A stretch of DNA of 64,000 nt from Streptomyces sp. NBC_00193 (lineage in GTDB: Bacteria; Actinomycetota; Actinomycetes; Streptomycetales; Streptomycetaceae), in the NCBI RefSeq assembly GCF_026342735.1, contig NZ_JAPEMM010000001.1, forward strand, positions 3,286,001 through 3,350,000, read 5' to 3'. Position numbers and translations under genes: made by a program. Below, piece after piece: positions 26,521 to 34,105 of this stretch. Each line of letters starts with the position of its first letter. Position 1 is the first letter of the stretch. A model generated the notes under the pieces. The model was given only the letters and a program-made list of their open reading frames with translations. It had not been told where the DNA came from and ran no database searches.

Positions 26521-27924
26521 TCAGACCATCACGGTGGTCGACCAGGGCACGGCGGCGTTCCAGCCCGGCCAGAGGCTCTCGGGTGCGGCGCGGGCGGTCA
26601 GCACCACGAGCAGCGGGGTGCGCCCCGCCTCGCGGATCACCTCGCCGACGCAGTCCGGGACCGCACCCCGTACGTGGTGCAGGTTCTCGGCGACCACCAC
26701 CAGCGGGTGGTGCGGGGTGGCACGGCGCAGGGCGGCGCGCAGGTCGTCGCCGAGCGCGGCGCCGTCCGGGCCGGTGCGGACCTGCCAGACGGTGACCTGG
26801 CCGTCCTGATGGAGCCGGCTCGTGAGCTCGGAGACGAGCCGGCCGTGGCCTCCGGCGACGCTGCCCGCGCCGGGGGCGCCGGTGAGCGTCACGACGTGCG
26901 GGCGCTGCTGGCGCTGGACGAAGGCCAGCAGGGCGAAGAGCAGGTCGAGTTCGGGGTCGGGTCGTGAGCTGAAGTCCAGGTCGTGGCCGTCGGTGCCCGC
27001 GGACGGGAGCAGGGCGGGGTCCTGGTTGATGATCGCCTGGTGCAGGTCCCGTACTTCGCGGCCGGGCTGGACGCCGAAGTCCCGGCTCAGCTGCTGCTGG
27101 AGCCGTTCGTACGCCCGCAGGGCCTCGGCCTGGCGGCCCGCGCGGTAGAGGGCGAGCATGAGCAGGTGGCACGAGCGCTCCCGGGAGGGCTCGGCGGCCG
27201 TCGCGGCTTCCAGGGAGCGGATCACCTCGTGGTGGCGTCCGTTGCGCAGTTCGGCGTCGCAGAAGTCTTCGAGGGCCGCGGCCCGGGCGCCGTCTACCGT
27301 CGCCAATTCGGGCCAGTCCACGCCGGATTCGGCGAGTTCCTGTCCGGCCCGGCCCCGCCACAGGCCCAGTGCGGCCTTGAGGGAGCGGGAGGCGCTCTCG
27401 GGCTGTCCGGCGGCCAGTGCGCTGCGGCCCTGGTCGGCGAGGATCCGGAACCGGGCCAGGTCCAGGGCCTCCGGCGCCATCCGGAGCACGTAGCCCGGGG
27501 CCTGGCCGACCAGGGAGGCGACGTGGGCGGGTATGCCGCCGCGGGCCAGTACTCCGCGCAGGGCCGAGACGGTGTTCTGCAGCACCTTGCGGGCCGTGGG
27601 CGGGGCGTCCCCGCCGGGCCAGAGGACCTGCATGAGGTCGCTGGTGGCCACCACCTGGTTGGCGTGGAGCAGCAGGAAGGCGAGGACGGCGCGCTGGTTC
27701 ATGCCGCGCAGCGGGAGCGGTCCGGCGGCGGTGACGATCTCCAGCGGCCCGAGGAGCCGGAAGGAGACCTTCGGGTCGCCCGCGCCGGGCGGGCGGACCG
27801 CTCCGGGCGGGCCGGACCTGGCACGTGTCAGTACCGCGCTGCGTGCGCCGGGCTGGGCCGCCACGCGCGGCCGGTGGGCCGGGTGGCTGCCGGAAATGGT
27901 CGGCGGCCTCGTCTGGTGGAGCAT
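26521..27924 (-). CDS. SARP-family pathway regulator
   Basis: A 467-residue regulator: winged-helix DNA-binding domain (about residues 50-140, VSFRLLGPLEIVTAAGPLPLRGMNQRAVLAFLLLHANQ), bacterial transcriptional activation domain (~145-290, ALDLARFRILADQGRSAL and RQAEALRAYERLQQQLSRDFGVQPGREV), then ~165 residues that look like a decayed AAA/NTPase: the P-loop position reads TLTGAPGAGSVAGG, without the Lys-Ser/Thr. SARPs activate antibiotic operons, so it is the likely activator of the cluster at 28-38 kb. ATG 27924. Same strand as the MarR gene, 116 bases downstream of it. Confidence 0.88.
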   Translation of the reverse strand: MLHQTRPPTISGSHPAHRPRVAAQPGARSAVLTRARSGPPGAVRPPGAGDPKVSFRLLGPLEIVTAAGPLPLRGMNQRAVLAFLLLHANQVVATSDLMQVLWPGGDAPPTARKVLQNTVSALRGVLARGGIPAHVASLVGQAPGYVLRMAPEALDLARFRILADQGRSALAAGQPESASRSLKAALGLWRGRAGQELAESGVDWPELATVDGARAAALEDFCDAELRNGRHHEVIRSLEAATAAEPSRERSCHLLMLALYRAGRQAEALRAYERLQQQLSRDFGVQPGREVRDLHQAIINQDPALLPSAGTDGHDLDFSSRPDPELDLLFALLAFVQRQQRPHVVTLTGAPGAGSVAGGHGRLVSELTSRLHQDGQVTVWQVRTGPDGAALGDDLRAALRRATPHHPLVVVAENLHHVRGAVPDCVGEVIREAGRTPLLVVLTARAAPESLWPGWNAAVPWSTTVMV

Positions 27925-28040
27925 GTTTTCCCCCGTATCCAACTGCCGTCGGTGGCCGCCCCCTCCGGTCGGCATCCGTGGCTGAGCCGGGACGCTACCA
28001 GGGGGATCGATGGCATCAGCACATGCTTTTGCTACTTCGG

Positions 28041-28460
28041 CTAGTCCGACTGGTGAGCAGCGGAAAGGCCTATAACGTTGCGAACGTCCTCGCTGCTTTC
28101 CGTCATTTCGCGCAGGACCGTTTCCATGGTGGAGGAGGACTGAGAGAAGAGTTCCCGGCCGGCCGGTGTGAGTTGCGCGTCGAATCCCCTCCGGTCGTTG
28201 GAGGCGGGCCTTCGTTCGACATATCCGGCATTGATCATCTGGGCCAGCAGGCGTGATACCTGTGGCTGGCTTCTGGAGACGCGGGAGCTGAGTTCGCCGG
28301 CGCGGATCCAGCCGTCCGCGCGCACCATCACGTCCATGATCTCGAAGGCGCTGGCGCACAGGCCGTACTGCTCGGCCAGGACGCGTTCGGCGGCCTGATT
28401 GATCTGCGCGCAGGCGCGGGCCACGGACACCCATCGATCGGTCAGAGCTGTTTCTGTCAC
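28041..28460 (-). CDS. MarR-family transcriptional regulator
   Basis: A 139-residue winged-helix repressor. The recognition region is AGELSSRVSRSQPQVSRLLAQMINAGYVERRPASNDRRGFDAQLTPAGREL, the typical MarR wing. GTG 28460 follows GAGGGGGT closely. It diverges from the MFS exporter; the 180-base gap holds a perfect 20-bp palindrome and a degenerate second copy, the expected layout for a MarR protein that controls an exporter and itself and responds to the exported compound. Confidence 0.88.
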   Translation of the reverse strand: MTETALTDRWVSVARACAQINQAAERVLAEQYGLCASAFEIMDVMVRADGWIRAGELSSRVSRSQPQVSRLLAQMINAGYVERRPASNDRRGFDAQLTPAGRELFSQSSSTMETVLREMTESSEDVRNVIGLSAAHQSD

Positions 28461-28472
28461 CCCCTCATCGTA

Positions 28473-28512
28473 GGTTCGCGAACCCCACTTGTCGATGCAG
28501 GCGCATGAATGT
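28473..28512. promoter_or_regulatory. Secondary palindromes near the marR start
   Basis: GGTTCGCGAACC (28473-28484) is a perfect 12-bp palindrome 13 bases before the marR start. The block CGATGCAGGCGCATGAATGT (28493-28512) matches the main operator at 28531 in 16 of 20 positions, so it may be a weaker second binding site. Confidence 0.55.
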
Positions 28513-28530
28513 ACTGTGCGGAACCAAGCT

Positions 28531-28550
28531 CGATGCATGCGCATGCATCG
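28531..28550. promoter_or_regulatory. Perfect 20-bp palindrome, likely MarR operator
   Basis: CGATGCATGCGCATGCATCG is fully self-complementary. It lies between the divergent marR and MFS genes, 38 bases from the degenerate copy (start to start). Its low local G+C compared with the surroundings and its position argue for a regulator-binding site. Confidence 0.7.
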
Positions 28551-28576
28551 TCTACTCCGCCACTCGAAGTTCCATC

Positions 28577-28624
28577 CAGAGCAACACCCAGAGCAACACC
28601 CAGAGCAACACCCAGAGCAACACC
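28577..28624 (+). repeat. Four 12-bp tandem repeats in the exporter leader
   Basis: CAGAGCAACACC is repeated four times without change, ending 17 bases before the MFS start codon at 28642. Although the frame is open through it (giving His-Pro-Glu-Gln repeats), the ribosome site AAGGAG at 28631 lies after the repeat, so it is more likely untranslated leader. Confidence 0.85.
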
Positions 28625-28641
28625 CAGACGAAGGAGACGTG

Positions 28642-30102
28642 GTGACCGAGCAGACGCTGGCACCCCAGACAGCCGGGCAGGACGCGGAAGAAGCGCCCGC
28701 CCAGGCCCCCGGCAAGGCCCCCTGGACCACCCTCGTGGTGGTCGGCGTCGCCCAGCTGATGGTCATGCTGGACTCGACGGTCGTGAACGTGGCACTGCCC
28801 TCGATCGGGGCCCAGCTCCCCGCCGACCCGACCGCCCTGCAGTGGACCATCAGCGCGTACGTCCTGATGCTCGGCAGCCTGCTGCTCTTCGGCGGCCGCG
28901 TCTCCGACGTCTTCGGCCGCCGCCGCACCTTCGTCACCGGCCTCTCGGTCTTCGCCGTGGCCTCCGTGCTCTGCGGCATCGCCGGCAACCAGGAGCTCCT
29001 CGTCGCGGGCCGCGCCCTCCAGGGCGCCGGAGCCGCACTGCTCTCCGCCGCCGCCCTCTCCATCATCCTGGCGGTCTACCAGGACGAGGAGCAGCGCAAG
29101 ATCGCACTGACCGCCTGGAGCGGCCTCGGCGTGATCGGCGCGACCATCGGCGTGGTCCTGGGCGGCCTGATCGTCACGGCCATCAGCTGGCGCTGGGCCT
29201 TCCTGATCAACATCCCGGTCAGCATCGCGGCCCTCATCGGCGCCCTGCGCGCCATGCCCGCCCTCAACACGAGCAACGGCCGCAAGCTGCGCCTGCCCTC
29301 CGCGATCGTGTCGACCGCCGGACTCGCGGCCCTGTCCTTCGGCCTGATCCGGCTGCACGAGGGGTTCGGCGACCCGACCGCCTGGTCCAGCATCGGCGCC
29401 GCCGTGGTCCTGCTCACCGTGGTGACCTTCATGGAGATCGGGCAGGCCGACCCGCTGCTCCCGCTCCACCTGCTGCGCAAGCCCACCTACTGGCTCTCCA
29501 GCGTCGGCCTGCTCCTGGTGGCCAGCGTCATGATCAGCAGCTCCTTCCTGGCCAGCATGTACTTCCAGCGGGTCCACGAGATGAGCGCCTTCGTCACCGG
29601 CCTCTCGCTGCTCCCCATGGGCCTGGCGGCCCTGGTCGTCGCCATGGTCGCGCCGGCCCTGGCCAATGCGCTGGGCCTGGGCGGCATGTACGTGGCCGGC
29701 GCCGCCCTGCAGCTCGTCGGTACGGGCGTCCTGGCGACCGGCAGTGACAGCGTCGCGCTGACCGTCGTCGCGCTGGCGGTCATCGGGGCCGGCCTGCCGG
29801 CCTGCTTCGTCCCGCTGTTCGGCATCGGCACCTCGCACGTCAAGCTGGAGGAGTCGGGCGTCGGATCCGGGCTGCTGAACACCTTCAACGAGACCGGCGC
29901 CGCCCTCGGCATCGCCGTCATCGGCACCATCCTCATGACCTCGGTGGACAGCGGTCTCGACGGCGGGGACTCGGTCGCGGACGCGACCACCGCGGGCGTC
30001 GGCAACGGCTTCCTCGCCCTGGCCGTGTGCTCCGCCGTCGCCATCGTGATCGCCCTCGCACTGCGGTCCCTGACCCGCGCCCCTCAGGGCGCCGACGCCT
30101 GA
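28642..30102 (+). CDS. DHA2-type MFS drug exporter (EmrB/QacA family)
   Basis: A 486-residue inner-membrane proton antiporter with about 14 membrane helices. Family motifs: LDSTVVNVALPSIGAQL in helix 1 (motif D1), GGRVSDVFGRRRTFVTGL (motif A) and GAGAALLSAAALSIILA near helix 4-5. It likely exports the product of the adjacent cluster and gives self-resistance. GTG 28642 is set by AAGGAG five bases upstream; a frame from 28489 would run through the operators and tandem repeat. Divergent from marR. Confidence 0.9.
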   Translation: MTEQTLAPQTAGQDAEEAPAQAPGKAPWTTLVVVGVAQLMVMLDSTVVNVALPSIGAQLPADPTALQWTISAYVLMLGSLLLFGGRVSDVFGRRRTFVTGLSVFAVASVLCGIAGNQELLVAGRALQGAGAALLSAAALSIILAVYQDEEQRKIALTAWSGLGVIGATIGVVLGGLIVTAISWRWAFLINIPVSIAALIGALRAMPALNTSNGRKLRLPSAIVSTAGLAALSFGLIRLHEGFGDPTAWSSIGAAVVLLTVVTFMEIGQADPLLPLHLLRKPTYWLSSVGLLLVASVMISSSFLASMYFQRVHEMSAFVTGLSLLPMGLAALVVAMVAPALANALGLGGMYVAGAALQLVGTGVLATGSDSVALTVVALAVIGAGLPACFVPLFGIGTSHVKLEESGVGSGLLNTFNETGAALGIAVIGTILMTSVDSGLDGGDSVADATTAGVGNGFLALAVCSAVAIVIALALRSLTRAPQGADA

Positions 30103-30156
30103 CCCTTCGGCCCTTCACGGGCCGGCACCGCGAAACCAGTTGGTTCGCCCCTGAAC

Positions 30157-30189
30157 GTGGGCTTGCAGCGCCCCCGCCTGCAAGCCCAC
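30157..30189. terminator. Terminator hairpin after the exporter gene
   Basis: GTGGGCTTGCAG (30157-30168) and CTGCAAGCCCAC (30178-30189) form a perfect 12-bp stem with a nine-base loop. It ends the exporter transcript before the biosynthetic operon. Confidence 0.85.
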
Positions 30190-30523
30190 TTCGCGTTTCC
30201 CGGGCCCGTTCCGTGCCATCGGATCGGGCCCGTTCGCATATTCGGAACAGCCCGTTCCGCCTTCGATGGACGGCCGATTACCGCCCGCTGGAGGGCGGAT
30301 TCCGCCCCCGTGGAGGGGAAATTGAATTCCTGGACAGGGTCGGGCGGGAATCGATAGCTTCATGATCGACGGGTTGTCCGGTGCTGCGAAAGAAGAAGCC
30401 CGGCCCGTTTCGGCCAGTCGTCCGACACGGGTACGCAGTGCAATTCCACGCCTGCACGGCAGCCGGTACCCCTACGTGATCCATTCCCCATTCATGATTC
30501 CCCTCGAACGCGAAGGAATGCGC
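30190..30523 (+). promoter_or_regulatory. Promoter region of the biosynthetic operon
   Basis: GCCCGTTCC/G occurs three times at 30204, 30228 and 30250 (24 and 22 bases apart, about two helical turns), a spacing seen for SARP direct repeats. The third copy is also part of an inverted repeat CGGAAC-N5-GTTCCG (30243-30259). A possible promoter is TGGACA (30331-30336), 18 bases, TAGCTT (30355-30360). The stretch has visibly lower G+C than coding DNA. GAAGGA at 30512 is the ribosome site of the first gene. Confidence 0.45.
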
Positions 30524-30844
30524 ATGGCCATTTCACCCGAAGAGATCCCGAACACCCTGTCCGCGGCGGCGCAGGCCGCCCCCGCCTGGCAGGCCGCGGG
30601 CGCCACCGTCCGCTTCGTGATCTCCGAGCCCGCGGCCGAACTCACGCTGGACCCGCAGGGCGCCCTGACGGAAGCCGAGCCCACCCACGTGTTCGGCATC
30701 AGCTACGCGGACCTCGACGACCTCGCCGCGGGCCGCCGCACCTTCCTGCGGACCGTCACCAGCCGCCGCGTCTCCGCCCGCGGCCCGGTCATGCAGACGT
30801 TCGCCGTCGGGCAGGCCTTGACGACCTTCGCCCTCCCGCGCTGA
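30524..30844 (+). CDS. SCP2-like sterol/acyl carrier domain protein
   Basis: A 106-residue single-domain protein. The pattern (VRFVISEPAAELTLDPQGALT, HVFGISYADLDDLAAGRRTFLRTVTSRRVSARGPVMQ) resembles SCP2-type lipid-binding domains, in which a helix-rich sandwich holds an acyl chain. ATG 30524 with GAAGGA eight bases upstream is preferred over the longer frame from 30362. First gene of the operon; it may hold or present a hydrophobic intermediate. Resemblance is judged by eye and is moderate. Confidence 0.6.
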   Translation: MAISPEEIPNTLSAAAQAAPAWQAAGATVRFVISEPAAELTLDPQGALTEAEPTHVFGISYADLDDLAAGRRTFLRTVTSRRVSARGPVMQTFAVGQALTTFALPR

Positions 30845-30872
30845 GCGCCCCGTCCACCAGCAAGGAACCCCG

Positions 30873-32084
30873 ATGACGTACACGCACAACCCGGCCGCCC
30901 ACCCGCTGCTCGACCCCTTCGAGGCCGACTTCCTCAACCAGGTCGTCGCCTTCGCCCGTGAAGAGGTCGCCCCCGGCGCCGCCGAGCGCGACCGGGTCGA
31001 GAAGGGCCAGCTCGACTGGGACACCGTCCGCAAGGGCCACGCCCTCGGTCTGCTCCGGATGGCCATCCCGCGCGAGTTCGGCGGACTGGGCCTGAGCCAG
31101 CTCGCCCTCGCGATGACCCTGGAGGAGCTGGCCTCCGCCGACCCCGGCATGGCACTGGTCTTCGGCGCCACCGGCCTGTTCCAGACCCCGCTGCTGATCT
31201 GCGAGAACCCGGCGCTCCAGGCCAAGTACCTCCCCGCCTTCCTCGGCCCGGAGCCGGTACTCGCCTGCAACGCGGTCGCCGAGGAGCGCAACGGAACCGA
31301 CCTGGTGCTGCCGCAGCAGGCCCCGTACGCCCAGGACATGACGGTCGCCCGCCGCTCCGGCAGCGAGTACCTGCTGACCGGCACCAAGCGCTACATCACC
31401 AACGCCCCGGTCGCCACGTACGCCACGATCATGGCCAACCTGGACGAGGGCCAGGGCTCGACGGGCCTGACCTGCTTCGTCACCGAGCTGGAGCAGGACG
31501 GCGTCACCCGCGGCGAGATCCACGACAAGGTGGGCTACCGCACCGCCCCCGCCGGCGAGCTGATCCTCGACAACGCCAGGGTCCCCGAAGAGAACGTCAT
31601 CGGCGACGAGCGCGGCGGCTGGGACCTCAACGTCGCCATCGGCAACCTCACCCGCGTCACCTGCGCCGCCGTCTCCACCGGCATCGCACGCCACGCCCTG
31701 GACCGCGCGGTCGCGTGGGCCGGCACCCGCCGGCAGGGCGGCCGGCTGCTCTTCGAGCACCAGATGTCCGCCCGCAAGCTCGCCGACATGTCCGCCCGGG
31801 TCTCCGCCGCCCGCGCCCTCTACCTCGACGCCGTGCTGAAGGCCGACACCGTCATCCCGACCCCGGCCTACGAGCCCGCCGTCGCGAAGCTGGTCGCCGA
31901 CCGCGCCGCCATCGACAACGCCGACGCCGCCATGAGCCTCATCGGCGCCGCCGCCTTCCAGCGGGAGGACGGCATGGACCGGGTCCTGCGCGACGCCTAC
32001 GGCCCCCGCATCTACGAAGGCAGCCCCGAGGCGCTCGCGCTGGTCATCACCGGCGAGCTGTTCGGCGTGCCGGAGGTCCGGTGA
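30873..32084 (+). CDS. Acyl-CoA dehydrogenase of the cluster
   Basis: A 403-residue flavoprotein with the full acyl-CoA dehydrogenase fold: IPREFGGLGLSQLALAMTLEELASADPGMALVFG in the helical N domain, YLLTGTKRYITNAPVATYATIMANL at the FAD site, and catalytic E382 in GPRIYEGSPEALA at the usual place. It would introduce a double bond into an acyl thioester, bound to CoA or the cluster's ACP. AAGGAA precedes ATG 30873. Its stop overlaps the next start (GTGA). Confidence 0.88.
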   Translation: MTYTHNPAAHPLLDPFEADFLNQVVAFAREEVAPGAAERDRVEKGQLDWDTVRKGHALGLLRMAIPREFGGLGLSQLALAMTLEELASADPGMALVFGATGLFQTPLLICENPALQAKYLPAFLGPEPVLACNAVAEERNGTDLVLPQQAPYAQDMTVARRSGSEYLLTGTKRYITNAPVATYATIMANLDEGQGSTGLTCFVTELEQDGVTRGEIHDKVGYRTAPAGELILDNARVPEENVIGDERGGWDLNVAIGNLTRVTCAAVSTGIARHALDRAVAWAGTRRQGGRLLFEHQMSARKLADMSARVSAARALYLDAVLKADTVIPTPAYEPAVAKLVADRAAIDNADAAMSLIGAAAFQREDGMDRVLRDAYGPRIYEGSPEALALVITGELFGVPEVR

Positions 32085-33016
32085 CCACCGCAGGCGCCAC
32101 GGCCACGGCCACGGCCACCGCCGCGGCCACCGCCACCGCCACGCGTCCCGGCGGCGCGAACGCCCCGTACCGGGAGAGGGTGCTGCGCGACGCCGGTGCG
32201 ATCACCCTGCCCGACCTGGACCACCACGTGGACGGCGAGCCGCTGTTCCGCTCCGCCAGCCCCGAGGGCCTGCTGACCCTGACCGTGCGCGGAGACCAGC
32301 TCCCCACCGCGTACCTCGACGACGTCTACCGGTTCCGGCTGGCCCAGTACCTCAAGCGCGGCTGGCTCAACGAGGAGGTCGCGGCCGCCGCCGACCTCGG
32401 CGCCGAGCCGTACGACGGCCACGCCCTCCAGGACCAGCACACCCTGGTCGTCGAGGAGGACACCGGCCGGCTGCGCGGCTACGGGACGCTGGCCCACACC
32501 CGCAGCCCCGTACAGACCCTGCTCGGGGACGCAGCCCACCTGCCGTTCGTCGTCGAACGCGACTACGGCCTGCGGCTCGCCGACGAGCTCGGCGCGAGCA
32601 CCCCCTCCCACCACGTGTGGGAGGGCAAGCGGCTCGTGCGCGACTACGCCATGGGCCGCTCCCAGGCCGCCGTGTCCGTCCCCTGGTGGGTCTACCGCGG
32701 CTGGGCCGAAGGCTGCCTGCGGGCCCTGGCCGAGGACGGAGCGGCGATCGTCGGCGACGGCAAGCCGGGCGGAGCCGTCCTGCAGCTGTCCCTGCTCGGC
32801 TTCCACACCCGGATGCTCGACGTGCCCGCCAACCCGGCGGACCCCACCGACCTGTTCGCACCCATGTGGGACCAGCAGCAGCGCTCGTACCCCTTCGTCC
32901 TCACCGACGCGAACGCGCTGCGCCCCACGCTGTCCCACCTCGACGCGATCCTCGCGTCCGGGGAAACCGGGTCGGTCGCCGCCCGGCTGACCGCCTTCAA
33001 GGAGGAGAGGGCATGA
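32081..33016 (+). CDS. Putative N-acyltransferase, AHL-synthase/FeeM-like
   Basis: A 311-residue protein starting at the GTG that overlaps the previous stop. The first ~25 residues are an Ala/Thr repeat. The core (LDDVYRFRLAQYLKRGWLNEE, PYDGHALQDQHTLVVEEDTGRLRGYGTLAHT, VWEGKRLVRDYAM) recalls the acyl-homoserine-lactone synthase/N-acyl amino acid synthase branch of the GNAT fold, which takes an acyl chain from ACP and forms an amide. The late segment AVLQLSLLGFHTRMLDV would be the acyl-pocket strand. The likeness is remote and read by eye; a role as an amide-forming enzyme is inference supported by the neighbouring ACP and KAS genes. Confidence 0.4.
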   Translation: MTTAGATATATATAAATATATRPGGANAPYRERVLRDAGAITLPDLDHHVDGEPLFRSASPEGLLTLTVRGDQLPTAYLDDVYRFRLAQYLKRGWLNEEVAAAADLGAEPYDGHALQDQHTLVVEEDTGRLRGYGTLAHTRSPVQTLLGDAAHLPFVVERDYGLRLADELGASTPSHHVWEGKRLVRDYAMGRSQAAVSVPWWVYRGWAEGCLRALAEDGAAIVGDGKPGGAVLQLSLLGFHTRMLDVPANPADPTDLFAPMWDQQQRSYPFVLTDANALRPTLSHLDAILASGETGSVAARLTAFKEERA

Positions 33017-34074
33017 GCCGGCCGTCCGACCAGAGCAGCCCGTCCGACCAGAGCAGCCCGTTCGACCAGAGCAGCCCGTTCGACCAGAGCAGTCCGTTCG
33101 ACCAGAGCAGTCCGCCCGACGTGGGCACCCCCGCGGAAGCCCGCGAGCTGGACGAGGAGCTCTACTACGCCTCCCTCACCCAGCGCAACCGCGGCCTGAT
33201 CCCCGCGGCGCTCCAGGAGCAGATCCGGCACACCCCCCTGCTCATCGCGGGCTGCGGCTCCATCGGCGGCGCCACCGTGCAGCCGCTGGGCCGGATGGGA
33301 TACCGGGACTTCGTCCTCGCGGACGTCGGCACCTACGAGCTGAACAACCTCAACCGCCAGCACGCCACCGTCGACGACCTGGGCCGCAACAAGGCCGAGG
33401 TCGGCGCCGACGCCCTGCGCGCCATCAACCCGCACGTCCGCGCCGAGGTGATGCCCGTGGGCATCACCCCGGAGAACGTACGGGAGTTGGTCCGGCGGGC
33501 CGAGGTCATCGTGGACGGGGTCGACGTGACCACCCCGTCCGGCCTGCGCGCGAAGATCGCCCTGCACCAGGAGGCGTGCCGCCAGCGCAAGCCCCTGGTC
33601 ACCGGCTGGGACATGGCGGGCATGCTCGCCGCCCAGTGCTTCGACTACCGGCTGGTCCGGCGGATCTTCGACGGCCAGCTGCTGGCCGAGGACGCCGACG
33701 TGCTGAGCACCTGGGAAGTGATCTTCCGCATCGCCCCCCGCTCGCACATCCCCGGCGAGATGTACCGCGAACTCCGCCGCGGGCTGGGCCGCCCCGACTA
33801 CAGCGTCCCCCAACTCACCGAGGCCGCGACCCAGTTCGGATCCCTCGCGGTCCACATGGTCAACCAGATCGTGGCGGGCGAGGACGTGCCGCGCACGGTG
33901 GCCGTCGACGTCCACCACATCGCCCTGACCCCCGGGCGCCGGGTCGCGGACCGGATCGGCCGCCACTGGGAGAAGGCCCGCTTCCTGAACCACCTTCCGC
34001 GCGAGCAGGCCTGGCGCGGATTCAGCCCCGCCGCCGTGTACCGGCTCGGTCGCCGTTCCGCACCGGCCGCATAG
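33013..34074 (+). CDS. ThiF/MoeB/E1-like adenylyltransferase
   Basis: A 353-residue E1-type enzyme coupled by ATGA overlap to the gene before. The ATP site is LLIAGCGSIGG (about residues 77-86), D104 lies in LADVG and the NNLNRQ loop (111-116) supplies the Arg finger. It has no CxxC zinc pairs and only three cysteines, so it may adenylate a small-molecule carboxylate without forming an E1 thioester. Residues 5-34 are five hexapeptide repeats (SDQSSP/FDQSSP), a disordered leader unusual for this family. A C-terminal helical region (ATQFGSLAVHMVNQIVAGED) could mediate dimerisation. Confidence 0.8.
   Translation: MSRPSDQSSPSDQSSPFDQSSPFDQSSPFDQSSPPDVGTPAEARELDEELYYASLTQRNRGLIPAALQEQIRHTPLLIAGCGSIGGATVQPLGRMGYRDFVLADVGTYELNNLNRQHATVDDLGRNKAEVGADALRAINPHVRAEVMPVGITPENVRELVRRAEVIVDGVDVTTPSGLRAKIALHQEACRQRKPLVTGWDMAGMLAAQCFDYRLVRRIFDGQLLAEDADVLSTWEVIFRIAPRSHIPGEMYRELRRGLGRPDYSVPQLTEAATQFGSLAVHMVNQIVAGEDVPRTVAVDVHHIALTPGRRVADRIGRHWEKARFLNHLPREQAWRGFSPAAVYRLGRRSAPAA
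33025..33114 (+). repeat. Five in-frame 18-bp repeats
   Basis: Each unit encodes Ser- or Phe-Asp-Gln-Ser-Ser-Pro. Units differ by a few bases only, so the array is recent or kept uniform. It lies just after the start of the E1-like gene. Confidence 0.9.
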
Positions 34075-34105
34075 AAGGCCGGCCGCATACAAGGAAAGCC
34101 CCCAC

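Noticed and set aside
28577..28624. Tandem repeat as a CRISPR remnant
   Set aside because: The units are directly joined with no spacers and are only 12 bases long.
28489..28641. Longer N terminus for the exporter including the 12-bp repeat as His-Pro-Glu-Gln repeats
   Set aside because: It would cover the region just after the MarR palindromes and ignores the good ribosome site at 28631. The exporter family has no such leader.
30362..30523. 54-codon N-terminal extension of the SCP2-like gene
   Set aside because: The extension has weak codon bias and no ribosome site, while GAAGGA lies eight bases before ATG 30524.
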